Shown here: positions 24,496-32,740 of the stretch, piece after piece
Numbering within the stretch: position 1 is the first letter of the stretch
Layout of the letters: each line of letters starts with the position of its first letter
Assembly (NCBI GenBank): GCA_020851775.1
Contig: JADZCB010000444.1
Span: 1-34,699, forward strand
From: Gammaproteobacteria bacterium
GTDB taxonomy: Bacteria > Pseudomonadota > Gammaproteobacteria > Ga0077536
DNA: 34,699 bases
Reading direction: 5' to 3'
The notes under the pieces: model-generated
The model's database searches: none
Seen by the model: the letters and a program-made list of their open reading frames with translations, nothing else
What the model was told of the DNA's origin: nothing
Made by a program: the position numbers and the translations under genes

Positions 24496-25116
24496 GTGGT
24501 CTTCGAGATGCGAACCTATTCATTCCACCCCGGCGCGCTGCCCACCTACCTGCACCTGGCAGAGACGGTCGGCCGCCCGGTGCGGCGCGACGACTACGGC
24601 ACCTGTCATGGCTACTGGATCGCGCAGAGCGCCCGCATCGACCAGGTGTGGCATCTGTGGAGCTACGCGAGCCTGGATGAACGTGCGCGGCTACGCAGCC
24701 AGCTGCTGAAGAACGACCGCTGGACCCAGGAGTACGGCGGCGCCGTGCTGCCGCTGCTGCAGCGCCAGGACGTGCGCTTCCTCGACCCGGTCCGCCCGAT
24801 CCATGTGCCGGAGCCGGGAGGTCTGTTCGAGCTGCGCCTGCATCGCGCCCGGCCGGGCCGGGCCCGGCCGTGGCTCGACGCGATCGGCGAGACGCAACCG
24901 ACCGCGCAGATCGTCGGGCTGTGGACCGGTATCGCGCCGCAGCCCAATGAAGTCGTGCAGCTGATCAGCCATCGCCGCGCCGACGACTGGCTAGACGACC
25001 GCGCCCGCCGCCACGTGCCCAGCGTCGATCGGCCGGATGCCGACGCACCGGACGCGATGCTCGCCGAAACCGAGTCGATCCTGCTGAAGCCGACGCGCTT
25101 TTCACCGATGCAGTAG
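24496..25116 (+). CDS. NIPSNAP-family-like protein
   Basis: A 206-residue protein with two ferredoxin-like (dimeric alpha/beta barrel) halves. The first half opens VFEMRTYSFHPGALPTYLHL, the usual start of NIPSNAP-type domains, and contains YGTCHGYWIAQSARIDQVWH. The second half begins about residue 110 (GLFELRLHRARPGRARPWLD) and has a similar pattern with TAQIVGLWTGIAPQPNEVVQ. The GTG at 24496 is chosen because GGAAGGAA sits just before it and the domain starts there; a longer frame from 24424 adds no recognisable sequence. NIPSNAP proteins have no settled biochemical role; in catabolic operons they may be small-molecule binding or isomerase-like proteins. First gene of the rightward operon. 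Confidence 0.8.
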   Translation: MVFEMRTYSFHPGALPTYLHLAETVGRPVRRDDYGTCHGYWIAQSARIDQVWHLWSYASLDERARLRSQLLKNDRWTQEYGGAVLPLLQRQDVRFLDPVRPIHVPEPGGLFELRLHRARPGRARPWLDAIGETQPTAQIVGLWTGIAPQPNEVVQLISHRRADDWLDDRARRHVPSVDRPDADAPDAMLAETESILLKPTRFSPMQ

Positions 25117-25173
25117 GGCCGTGGCAGCCCGCTCGCAGATGCTTCCCGCGCCACACGACCACCAGGAGACAAC

Positions 25174-26322
25174 ATGACCCTGAGACTGACGAAACCCCTT
25201 CTTCGCCTGACTGCGGCACTCGTGCCACTGTTGGGTGCGACCGCCGCGTCGGCGCTGGATGCCGGCACGTACAAGATCGGCTTCATCGCCGACCGCACCG
25301 GCGTCGTCGCATTCGCCGGGGTCTCCTACGCGCGCGGCGCCGAGCTGGCGGTCGAGCAGATCAACGCCACCGGCGCGATGGGGAAGGATACCAAGCTCGA
25401 GATCGTCGAGCGCGAAGGCGGGAGCGATGCGGCGAAGAGCATCCAGGGCTACAACCAGCTCGTCGCCGACCGCAACGTCATCGCGACCAGCTGCTGCATC
25501 TTCTCGGGCATCGCCGGCGCGCTGAAGCCGATCGCGATCGCCAACAAGGTGCCGCTGGTGTTCTACGGCGCGACGATGCCGGGACTGCCGACGTTGCCCT
25601 ACGCTTACAACGTCACCGGCCTGCCCGGGCCGCAGGAAGTCGCGCTCTCGAAGCACTTAGTGGAGGTCCTGAAGCCGAAGACGGTCGCCTACTTCGTGCT
25701 GTCCGACAACGACGCGTTCCAGGCGCGCTTCAAGGCTAGCCAAGCAGTGTTCGAGGCGGCCGGCGGCAAGACCGTCGGCGTGGTCACCGCGCTCGGCGCC
25801 GACACCGACTTCACCGCGCAGGCCACGCAGGTCATCGCGCTTAAGCCTGACCTGATCATGGTGTACGTGACGCAGATCCCGGCCTCGAGCTTCATTGCTG
25901 CGGTGCGTCAGCGAGGCTGGACCGGCCGCATGGCGACCAACGAAGCGGTGTCGCCCATCGCGGTGTTCAAGAAGATCGGCCCCGCGCTCGCCGGCGTGCC
26001 GTTCTCGGTCAACTTCTCGGCCGACCTGACCGAAAGCGAAGCCGGCAAGGCGTTCGTCAAGTCGTACAAGCAAAAGTTCGGTTCCGACCCGGACGTATAC
26101 GCCGGTCAGGGCTTCACCGCGATCCAGCTGATCGCGCAGGGGCTGAAGTCGCTGCCGGGCAAGCCGACGCGCGAGCAGCTCGCCGAGGCCATGGCCAAGT
26201 TCGACACCATCCAGAACGACATCTACGGTGGCGTGACCCTCATCAACGGCCAGGTGGAGAGCAAGAAGAACCTGTTCGTCAACTGGTCGCCCGACGGCAA
26301 GATCGTGCCCTGGAAGCCCTGA
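25174..26322 (+). CDS. ABC importer substrate-binding protein, Liv/HAAT type
   Basis: A 382-residue periplasmic binding protein with a Sec signal peptide (LLRLTAALVPLLGATAASA, cleavage near residue 27). The mature part reads YKIGFIADRTGVVAFAGVSY, GAELAVEQINATGAMGKDTK and later YAGQGFTAIQLIAQGLKSLP, typical of type I Liv-like receptors. CAGGAGA precedes the ATG at 25174. It is followed 17 bases on by a LivH gene. It is only distantly similar to the binding protein at 9456-10673, so the two importers probably take different ligands, here likely a carboxylate that feeds the CoA ligase. Confidence 0.9.
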   Translation: MTLRLTKPLLRLTAALVPLLGATAASALDAGTYKIGFIADRTGVVAFAGVSYARGAELAVEQINATGAMGKDTKLEIVEREGGSDAAKSIQGYNQLVADRNVIATSCCIFSGIAGALKPIAIANKVPLVFYGATMPGLPTLPYAYNVTGLPGPQEVALSKHLVEVLKPKTVAYFVLSDNDAFQARFKASQAVFEAAGGKTVGVVTALGADTDFTAQATQVIALKPDLIMVYVTQIPASSFIAAVRQRGWTGRMATNEAVSPIAVFKKIGPALAGVPFSVNFSADLTESEAGKAFVKSYKQKFGSDPDVYAGQGFTAIQLIAQGLKSLPGKPTREQLAEAMAKFDTIQNDIYGGVTLINGQVESKKNLFVNWSPDGKIVPWKP

Positions 26323-26339
26323 GCCGGCTCTGAACCGCG

Positions 26340-27227
26340 ATGGAACTGTTCGCCTCCCAGTTGCTGAACGGGCTCGCGCTCGGGTCGCTCTGCGGCCTGT
26401 TCGGCATCGGCTTCGGTCTGGTGTTCGCGACGCTGGGCATCCTGAACGCGGCCCAGGGCTGCTACGCGAGCTGGGCGGCGATCATCGGCCTGGCGGCGGC
26501 CGAGAAGATGGGCGCGCCGTTCCCGCTCATCATGCTCGCCGGCATGGGCGGCGCGGCGGCGGTGGCGGTGGCGGTCGACCAGCTCGGCTTCCAGCCGTTG
26601 CGCACGCGCGGCGCCGACATGCTGGGGGCGCTGATCACCAGCATCGCGTTCTGGATGATCCTGGACAGCCTGGCCGGCTTTGCGACCGGCCAGCAGAGCC
26701 TGAGCTTTCCGTCCACGAGCTACCCGGGGCAGATGCTCCTGACCGAGCCGGTACCCCTGCCGGCGATGCAGCTGATCACGATTGCCGTGCTCGTCGCCGT
26801 CGCCGTCGGCATGCACCTACTGATGACGCGCTCGTCCGTCGGCTCAGCGATCCGCGCGGTCGGATGGAACCCGGTCGCCGCCGCGCTCGGGGGCGTCAAC
26901 AGCCGCTCCATCATCCTGTTGACCGCTGCGCTGTCGGGGGCGATCTCCGGCCTCGCCGGCACGCTCGGCGGCGTGCTTACCTCCAACGTGTCGTTCACGT
27001 TGGGTCAGGGGCTGCTGCTGAAGGGCTTCGCCGCGGTCGTCGTCGGCGGTTACTCCGACGTGCGCGGCACGGCGATCGCCGGCGTCATTCTCGGCATCCT
27101 CGAGGTCTTCGTCGGTCAGTACATCTCGACGGCGCTGCGGGACGCATTCACCTATTCGCTACTGCTGGTGTTCCTGCTGGTGAAGCCGCAGGGTCTCTTC
27201 GGCAAGGGCAGCCTTGTGAGGGCTTGA
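26340..27227 (+). CDS. livH: Branched-chain amino acid-type ABC permease LivH (second set)
   Basis: A 295-residue LivH-group permease with several membrane segments. It has LNGLALGSLCGLFGIGFGLV, FATLGILNAAQGCYASWAA and the ATPase-coupling loop RSSVGSAIRAVGWNPVAAAL near residue 170. The C-terminus reads LVKPQGLFGKGSLVRA. Its stop overlaps the LivM start by one base (TGATG). It forms the pore with the next protein. Confidence 0.92.
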   Translation: MELFASQLLNGLALGSLCGLFGIGFGLVFATLGILNAAQGCYASWAAIIGLAAAEKMGAPFPLIMLAGMGGAAAVAVAVDQLGFQPLRTRGADMLGALITSIAFWMILDSLAGFATGQQSLSFPSTSYPGQMLLTEPVPLPAMQLITIAVLVAVAVGMHLLMTRSSVGSAIRAVGWNPVAAALGGVNSRSIILLTAALSGAISGLAGTLGGVLTSNVSFTLGQGLLLKGFAAVVVGGYSDVRGTAIAGVILGILEVFVGQYISTALRDAFTYSLLLVFLLVKPQGLFGKGSLVRA

Positions 27228-28108
27228 TGGACTACCTGTCCGACCTGTGGGCGACGAACCGCAGCACCGTCGCGTTCGCGATGGTCAATTCGCTGTTCGC
27301 GCTCAGCACCTACGTGGTGCTGGCCGCGGGCTTCCTGAGCTTCTCGACCGTCGTGTTCGCGGCGGTCGGCGGCTTCGTCGGCGCCCAGCTCGTCGTCAAG
27401 GGCGTCGGACTCCCATTCGTGTTCGGCGCGGCGGCGGGCGGCGGGCTCCTGATCTCGCTGCTCGTCGCGGCCGTGTTCCTGCGCCTGAACAGCCATTGGA
27501 TGGCGCTGGCCAGTCTGGCGCTGGTCCTAATCACACGCGTTGTTACGCTCAACGCGCCGGCCCTGACCGGCGGTGTCAACGGTTTGGGCGTGCCGCTCGC
27601 GCTGCCGATGGACTGGCTGACCGGTGTCCTCGTGCTGACTGTGCTCGCGTTCTACGCGCTGCACCACTCGTGGTTCGGCGTCGCGTCGCGGGTGCTGCGC
27701 GAGGATCCGTCGGTCGCCGCCTGCATGGGCGTCGACCTGCGCCAGATCCAGCTGATCGCGTTCGGCATCAGTGGCATCGTCGGCGGCATCGGCGGCGCGG
27801 CGTACGCGATGCTGCTGCAGTTCATTTCGCCCGACACCTTCTTCCTGGGCATTGCGTTCACGATGATCGCCGCGACCGTGCTCGGCGGCTCGTACCACTG
27901 GTTCGGTCCAGTCGTCGGCGCCGTCGTCTATACCGCGCTGCCGATCGTCATGCAGGCGTTTCTGCCGCACCTGCTGCAGGAAGTGGCCAACGGCGTCGTG
28001 CTGCTGCTGATCATGATCTTCCTGCCACGCGGGCTGATCGACCCGCGCGCTGTCCGCCTGCGCCGCGCCGCGCCCGCCGCGGCAGGCGTAATGAAGATCC
28101 GGGCGTGA
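27227..28108 (+). CDS. livM: Branched-chain amino acid-type ABC permease LivM (second set)
   Basis: A 293-residue LivM-group permease with at least eight hydrophobic segments. It contains the coupling loop SRVLREDPSVAACMGVDLRQ and the conserved GIGGAAYAMLLQFISPDTFF, close in form to the GVAGALFAHYIQNISPDTFM of the other LivM in this window. The ATG at 27227 is fixed by the one-base overlap with livH. The end overlaps the livG start (GTGA). Confidence 0.92.
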   Translation: MDYLSDLWATNRSTVAFAMVNSLFALSTYVVLAAGFLSFSTVVFAAVGGFVGAQLVVKGVGLPFVFGAAAGGGLLISLLVAAVFLRLNSHWMALASLALVLITRVVTLNAPALTGGVNGLGVPLALPMDWLTGVLVLTVLAFYALHHSWFGVASRVLREDPSVAACMGVDLRQIQLIAFGISGIVGGIGGAAYAMLLQFISPDTFFLGIAFTMIAATVLGGSYHWFGPVVGAVVYTALPIVMQAFLPHLLQEVANGVVLLLIMIFLPRGLIDPRAVRLRRAAPAAAGVMKIRA

Positions 28109-28899
28109 CCCCCATCCTCGAACTCGATCGCGCGACGAAGGCGTTCGGCGGCGTCACCGCGGTCGACGCGCTGAGCTTCGTCGCGCCACGCGGCCAGGTC
28201 ACGGGGCTGATGGGCCCGAACGGCGCCGGCAAGACGACGGTCATCAACCTGATCAGCGGGCTGCTGCACGTCGACTCCGGTCGCATCGCGCTGAACGGCA
28301 CCGACGTCAGCGCGCAGAAGCCGCACCACATCGGCGCGCTCGGGCTGGCGCGCACCTACCAGAACGTGCGCCTGATTTCCGGCCTGACCGCGCTCGAGCA
28401 GGTCGTCGCCGGCTCGTTCCTGAAGCGCGACACGTCCATGCTGGCGAGCTTCCTTCATACGCCGGCCGCGCGCCACCGCATGCGCGCGATCCGCGAGAAG
28501 GCGCTGCACCTGCTGGACCGCGTCGGCATGGCGCACTCGGCCGACGTGCTCGCCGAGACGCTGTCGTACGGCGAGCAGCGGCGCGTCGAGATCGCGCGCG
28601 CGCTCGGCGCCGATCCGGTGCTGCTGCTGCTCGACGAGCCGACCGCCGGCATGAACCCGGCCGAGTCGGCCGAGATCGGCCGGCTCACGCACAAGCTGCG
28701 CGACGAGGGTCTGAGCATCCTGATGGTCGAGCACAACATGAAGCTCGTCGTCGACTTCTGCGACTCCGTCATCGTCATGAACTTCGGCCGGCTGATCGCC
28801 AGGGGCGCGCCGACCGAATGCATTCGAGATCCCCACGTCCAGGAAGCGTATTTTGGCAAGCAGCGACACGATGCTGACGGTCTCCGGGCTGTCGGCTAG
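28105..28899 (+). CDS. livG: Branched-chain amino acid-type ABC ATPase LivG (second set)
   Basis: A 264-residue LivG-group ATPase. Walker A is GPNGAGKTT, the Q-loop region is LARTYQNVRLISGLTALEQV, the signature is the variant LSYGEQRRVEIARAL, Walker B is VLLLLDEPTAGMNP and the H-loop is LMVEHNMKLVVDFCD. The start is GTG at 28105, overlapping the livM stop in GTGA. It pairs with the LivF protein encoded next, with which it overlaps. Confidence 0.93.
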   Translation: MTPILELDRATKAFGGVTAVDALSFVAPRGQVTGLMGPNGAGKTTVINLISGLLHVDSGRIALNGTDVSAQKPHHIGALGLARTYQNVRLISGLTALEQVVAGSFLKRDTSMLASFLHTPAARHRMRAIREKALHLLDRVGMAHSADVLAETLSYGEQRRVEIARALGADPVLLLLDEPTAGMNPAESAEIGRLTHKLRDEGLSILMVEHNMKLVVDFCDSVIVMNFGRLIARGAPTECIRDPHVQEAYFGKQRHDADGLRAVG

Positions 28900-29566
28900 C
28901 TACGGCGCGATCCGGGCGGTCGAGGGCGTCAGCCTGGACGTCCCGGCGGGCACGTTCGCCGCCGTGCTCGGCTCGAACGGTGCCGGCAAGTCGACGACGC
29001 TGCGCAGCATCATGGGGTTGCACCGGCCGATCAAGGGGTCGGTGAAGCTGCGCGGCGTCGAGCTGTCGAAGCTACCGCTGCACCGTGTCGTGCGCCTGGG
29101 GATGGCGTACGTTCCCGAGGGCCGGATGGTCGTCGCGCCGCTGACGGTCGAGGAGAACCTGCGCCTGTCGGCCCACGCCGGACGCGGACGCGTGGCCGAA
29201 CATCTCGATCGTGTGTTCCAGCTGTTCCCGCGGCTGAAGGAGCGGCGCGGCCAGCTCGCCGGGCTGATGAGCGGTGGTGAGCAACAGATGCTCGCGATCG
29301 GCCGCGCGATGATATCCGGGCCCGACATGCTGGTGCTCGACGAACCCTCGATGGGCCTGGCGCCGGCGATCGTCGATCAGGTGTTCGAGGCAATCGTCGG
29401 ACTGCACCGCCAGGGGCAATCGCTGCTGCTGGTCGAGCAGAACGCGGCAATCGCGCTGTCGGTGGTCGACTACGCCTACTTCATGAAGCGTGGCAGCATC
29501 GTGCTGCAGGGCAAGCCGAGCGAGTTGCGCAACTCGCCCGAGGTGATGGAAGCGTACCTCGGCTGA
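28853..29566 (+). CDS. livF: Branched-chain amino acid-type ABC ATPase LivF (second set)
   Basis: A LivF-group ATPase of 231-237 residues with Walker A GSNGAGKST, signature MSGGEQQMLAIGRAM, Walker B MLVLDEPSMGLAP and LLVEQNAAIALSVVDYA. Two starts are possible: TTG at 28853, which has AGGAAG six bases before it, and ATG at 28871, which gives the family-typical MLTVSGLSASYG opening but has no clear ribosome-binding site. Both lie inside the end of livG. It completes the second importer. Confidence 0.92.
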   Translation: MASSDTMLTVSGLSASYGAIRAVEGVSLDVPAGTFAAVLGSNGAGKSTTLRSIMGLHRPIKGSVKLRGVELSKLPLHRVVRLGMAYVPEGRMVVAPLTVEENLRLSAHAGRGRVAEHLDRVFQLFPRLKERRGQLAGLMSGGEQQMLAIGRAMISGPDMLVLDEPSMGLAPAIVDQVFEAIVGLHRQGQSLLLVEQNAAIALSVVDYAYFMKRGSIVLQGKPSELRNSPEVMEAYLG

Positions 29567-29596
29567 CACGCCGAGTCTTCGCACACGGAGGCAAGG

Positions 29597-30859
29597 ATGG
29601 GGTTCACGATCGCAGAGAAGATCCTGGCTCGCGCGGCCGGCAGGCCCGGCGTGCGCGCCGGCGATGAGATCCGGGCCAAGCCCGACTTCGTGGTCGCGTA
29701 CGACTTTCCCGGTTACACCGACGTGATCTTCCGCCAGATGCAGGACGAGTTCGGCATCGAGCGCGTGAAGGAGCCGGACCGCTTCGTCCTCTTCATCGAC
29801 CACATGGTCCCGGCAGTGACGCCACAAGAAGAGGATCTGCACCAGAACACGCGCGACTGGGGCGCGAAGAACGGCGTGCCGGTGCACGAGCGCAAGGGCA
29901 TCGGCCACCAGGTCGCCTCCGAACTCGGCTACGCGGTACCGGGCGCGTTCGTCGTCCACTTCGACGGCCACATCTCACAGCTCGGCACCTTCGGCACGCT
30001 GGCGATCGGCGTGCGGCGCCATCTGCTCGAGGCCTTCGTCAAGGACAGCATCCTGCTGAAGGTGCCGCAGACGACGCGCGTCGAGATCGTCGGCACGCCG
30101 CCGCCCGGCGTGATGGCGCGCGACGTGTTCCACCACATCGTGCGCGTGCTGGGGCCGTCAGCGTGCCGGTTCCAGGTGCTGGAGCTCGGCGGAGAGACCA
30201 TCTCCCGCTTCGGCATCGACTCGCGCCAGACGCTCACCGGGCTGGCGATGTTCACCGGCGCGATCACCGCGATCATCAACCCGGACGAGCTCACGCTCGC
30301 CTACGCCCGGCCGCGCGCCAGGAAGTCGATCGAACCGGTCGCCTCGGACGCCGACGCCGTCTACGCGGCGCGCCACACGATCGACGTCACGGACCTGGAG
30401 CCGATCGTCGTCGTGCCGCCGAGCCCGGCCAACACGCGCAACCTCACTGACTACCTCGGCACCGAAGTGCAGGTGGGGTACCTCGGCTCGTGCGCGTCCG
30501 GTCGCATCGAGGACCTGCGTGCCGCCGCGCAGGTGCTGAAGGGCCGCGAGGTGCGGCCGGGCTTCCAACTGCACGTCGTGCCGACGAGCCAGGACATCAT
30601 GCGCCAGGCATCGGAACAAGGCATCCTGACCGACCTGATCGCCGCGGGCGCCTTCGTCACGTCGCCGTCGTGCGACTACTGTTTCGGCCGGCTTGGCGTG
30701 ATGACGGCCGGCCAGCGCGCGGTGTCCACCGGCACGCTGAACGTGCGCGGCCGCATGGGCAGCCCGGACTCGGAGATCTACATTGTCAACGCCGCCGCGG
30801 TCGCCGCCGCGGCGATCGAGGGTCGGATCGCCGATCCGCGCCGCTACCTCGGAGGCTGA
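29597..30859 (+). CDS. Aconitase/LeuC-like large dehydratase subunit
   Basis: A 420-residue large subunit of the aconitase superfamily (LeuC, homoaconitase, dimethylmaleate hydratase group), which hydrates or dehydrates hydroxy-dicarboxylates with a [4Fe-4S] cluster. The three cluster cysteines are visible: Cys299 in YLGSCASGRIEDLR, and Cys359 and Cys362 in SPSCDYCFG. LFIDHMVPAVTPQ and GIGHQV match the N-terminal active-site segments. The usual GDSHT reads FDGHISQLGTFGTLA. Good spacing and an ACGGAGG site support ATG 29597. It is followed four bases later by a small-subunit gene and then a C-C lyase, the order expected for a dimethylmaleate-type hydratase plus dimethylmalate lyase. Leucine biosynthesis is unlikely, given the company and the divergent small subunit. 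Confidence 0.85.
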   Translation: MGFTIAEKILARAAGRPGVRAGDEIRAKPDFVVAYDFPGYTDVIFRQMQDEFGIERVKEPDRFVLFIDHMVPAVTPQEEDLHQNTRDWGAKNGVPVHERKGIGHQVASELGYAVPGAFVVHFDGHISQLGTFGTLAIGVRRHLLEAFVKDSILLKVPQTTRVEIVGTPPPGVMARDVFHHIVRVLGPSACRFQVLELGGETISRFGIDSRQTLTGLAMFTGAITAIINPDELTLAYARPRARKSIEPVASDADAVYAARHTIDVTDLEPIVVVPPSPANTRNLTDYLGTEVQVGYLGSCASGRIEDLRAAAQVLKGREVRPGFQLHVVPTSQDIMRQASEQGILTDLIAAGAFVTSPSCDYCFGRLGVMTAGQRAVSTGTLNVRGRMGSPDSEIYIVNAAAVAAAAIEGRIADPRRYLGG

Positions 30860-30863
30860 AGCC

Positions 30864-31391
30864 ATGGCCCTGCAGAACCTCCGCGGCCGGGTGGCGTTCA
30901 TCTTCACGGAGACCGACTTCGACGTCGACCAGATCGTCGGCGTCAAGAACATCAAGCTGCGCGACCCGGCCGAGCTCGCGGCCGCGAGCATGAAGGAGTA
31001 CGACGCCGAGTTCGCGAAGCGGGTGCGACGGGGCGACATCCTGGTCGGGGCGGCGAACTTCGGCTATGGCCACCCGCACTATCCGCCGATGATCGCGATG
31101 CGCCACCTCGGCATCGCAGGCGTCGTCGCCGAGAGCTTCTCGCCTGGCTACTGGCGCGGCGAGGTGGCGATGGGATTTCCGCAGGCCACCTGCCCTGGCA
31201 TCCTCGGGCTCGTCCAGCGCTGGGACGAGATCGAGGTCGACTGGGACGCCGGCCTTGTGCGCAACCTGACGCGCGATGCGCATCTGCCCATCGAGCCGCT
31301 CTCGATCGCCGACCGCCAGATGCTCGACGCCGGCGGCATCGTCGGCTACCTCCACGCCCGTGACCGATTCGAGGAGACCCCCCATGACTGA
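30864..31391 (+). CDS. LeuD-like small dehydratase subunit (swivel domain)
   Basis: A 175-residue protein matching the aconitase swivel domain of LeuD-type small subunits. GRVAFIFTETDFDVDQIVGV is the N-terminal strand region, and RGDILVGAANFGYGHPHYPP followed by AMRHLGIAGVVAESFSPGYW aligns with the LeuD core. Where LeuD has NFGCGSSRE (substrate and active-site Ser/Arg), this protein has NFGYGHPHY at residues 65-73. Either the substrate contacts differ or it belongs to a distinct subfamily. GGAGG lies before the ATG at 30864. It overlaps the following lyase gene by eight bases. It forms the active dehydratase with the preceding subunit. Confidence 0.82.
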   Translation: MALQNLRGRVAFIFTETDFDVDQIVGVKNIKLRDPAELAAASMKEYDAEFAKRVRRGDILVGAANFGYGHPHYPPMIAMRHLGIAGVVAESFSPGYWRGEVAMGFPQATCPGILGLVQRWDEIEVDWDAGLVRNLTRDAHLPIEPLSIADRQMLDAGGIVGYLHARDRFEETPHD

Positions 31392-32265
31392 CTCGAAACT
31401 CGACCGCCGCTCGTTCGCCGGCGCCGCGCGCGCCGGCCAGACCGTGTGGGTGGCCGGCGTCTACGACGCGCTGTCCGCCAAGCTTGCCGAAGAAGCGGGC
31501 TTCCGCGCCGTGATGACCTCGGGCTTCGCAGTCTCCGCGTCACTGCTCGGCCAGCCCGACGTCGAGATCTACACGATGACGGAGAACCTCTCGATCGTGC
31601 GCAACGTCGTCAACGCGGTGAACGTCCCGGTCGTGGCCGACACCGACACCGGCTACGGCAACGCCGTCAACGTGATGCGCACCGTGCGCGAATTCGAGCA
31701 GGCCGGCGTCGCCGCGATGATCCTCGAGGACCAGGAAGTGCCCAAGCGCTGTCCGGCGGCGGCTGCGCGGATCGAGATCCTGCCGAGGGCCGAGAGCGTC
31801 GCGAAGATCCGTGCTGCGGTCGCGGCCCGGCGCGATCCGGACATGCTGATCGTCGCGCGCACCGATGCCGTCGACGAGCACGAGGCGATCGAGCGCGCGA
31901 AGGCCTACGCCGAGGCCGGTGCCGACATCATCCAGCCGATCAGCCGCACCTTCCACTCGATAGACGGCTTGCGTCGCATGCGCCAGGCCTGCGGCCGGCC
32001 GCTGTCGCTGCAGATCCTCGGCTGGCTGGAAACCGAACTGAGGCCCGAGCAGATCGCCGAGGTCGCGGGCTTGGCGACGTTCCCGCTCGTGGGTCTGCTC
32101 ACGGTGACGGCGGCGCTGCGGTCGAATCTGGCCGCACTCGCGAACACGCACACGACCGCGAAGCTGCCTCTGGAAGCGGCGACGATGGGTGAGTTCAAGA
32201 AGTTCATTGGTTTCGAGGAAATCGAGGCGCTGCAGGCCAGGTTCATGGTGGCGCCTGAACGCTGA
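31384..32265 (+). CDS. Isocitrate lyase/PEP mutase-family C-C lyase
   Basis: A 293-residue TIM-barrel enzyme of the ICL/PEPM superfamily (methylisocitrate lyase, dimethylmalate lyase, oxaloacetate decarboxylase). GVYDALSAKLAEEAGFRAVM, the metal-binding DTDTGYGN (Asp86 and Asp88), MILEDQEVPKRC with Cys123 as likely catalytic residue, and IVARTDAVDEHEAIERAKAY are diagnostic. After the Cys the usual Gly-His (KRCGH) is replaced by PAAAARIE. Its C-terminus KKFIGFEEIEALQARF is typical of methylisocitrate/dimethylmalate lyases. The ATG at 31384 lies within the end of the small-subunit gene. It probably cleaves a 2-hydroxy dicarboxylate, made by the dehydratase, into pyruvate or glyoxylate plus a short acid; that is inference. 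Confidence 0.87.
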   Translation: MTDSKLDRRSFAGAARAGQTVWVAGVYDALSAKLAEEAGFRAVMTSGFAVSASLLGQPDVEIYTMTENLSIVRNVVNAVNVPVVADTDTGYGNAVNVMRTVREFEQAGVAAMILEDQEVPKRCPAAAARIEILPRAESVAKIRAAVAARRDPDMLIVARTDAVDEHEAIERAKAYAEAGADIIQPISRTFHSIDGLRRMRQACGRPLSLQILGWLETELRPEQIAEVAGLATFPLVGLLTVTAALRSNLAALANTHTTAKLPLEAATMGEFKKFIGFEEIEALQARFMVAPER

Positions 32266-32323
32266 GGTGGCAGGCGCGGACGAAGCTGCAGATTCAAACG
32301 GACGGAGACAATCCATGACTTGA

Positions 32324-32740
32324 TTAGCGACCAACCTCAGCCACGCGAATGACGCGAGCCGGGGTTGGAATTGAAAGGCAGGCGGCGCGAAGCAGCCTGG
32401 ACAGGATGGAAACCAGATCGAATCGACGGTTGAACCGGTACTGGAGCCTCGGCAAGGTAGCGATGGGCGTACTTGACGAAGTCGAACACGTGGTAGGTGC
32501 CGCTGAGCGAGCACTTGAGGTTGCCCAGGAACGTGTTGATCGCCTTGAACTGAGGCAGTTCGGTGCTGGCCTTGCCCCCGCCGGTGACCACCCGCTCGTG
32601 GTCGGCGCCGACGATCTGCACCGCGCCGAAGCACCACACCCCGTCGGTGACCACGGTGGCCGCCGGTGCGGCCGAGCGCGCGGCGAACACCGCCACCTCC
32701 TCGGCCGTGAACGGCTGCTGGCGCGGCACACGAACTGCGG
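32324..32740 (-). pseudogene. IS1595-family transposase remnant, frameshifted
   Basis: The minus strand carries the C-terminal half of an IS1595-type DDE transposase: QPFTAEEVAVFAARSAAPAA, TVVTDGVWCFGAVQIVGADH, then INTFLGNLKCSLSGTYHVFD and KYAHRYLAE. There the frame shifts (near 32445) into QYRFNRRFDLVSILSRLLRA and VIRVAEVGR, stopping at 32324. The N-terminal half is missing. No intact inverted repeats are seen. Its 5' side at about 32740 abuts a truncated citryl-CoA-lyase-like gene, so the insertion probably broke it. Confidence 0.85.

Noticed and set aside
29597-31391. Leucine biosynthesis leuC/leuD
   Set aside because: The subunits are divergent (GSSRE and DSHT altered), leuB is absent, and the neighbours are a catabolic lyase and an importer.
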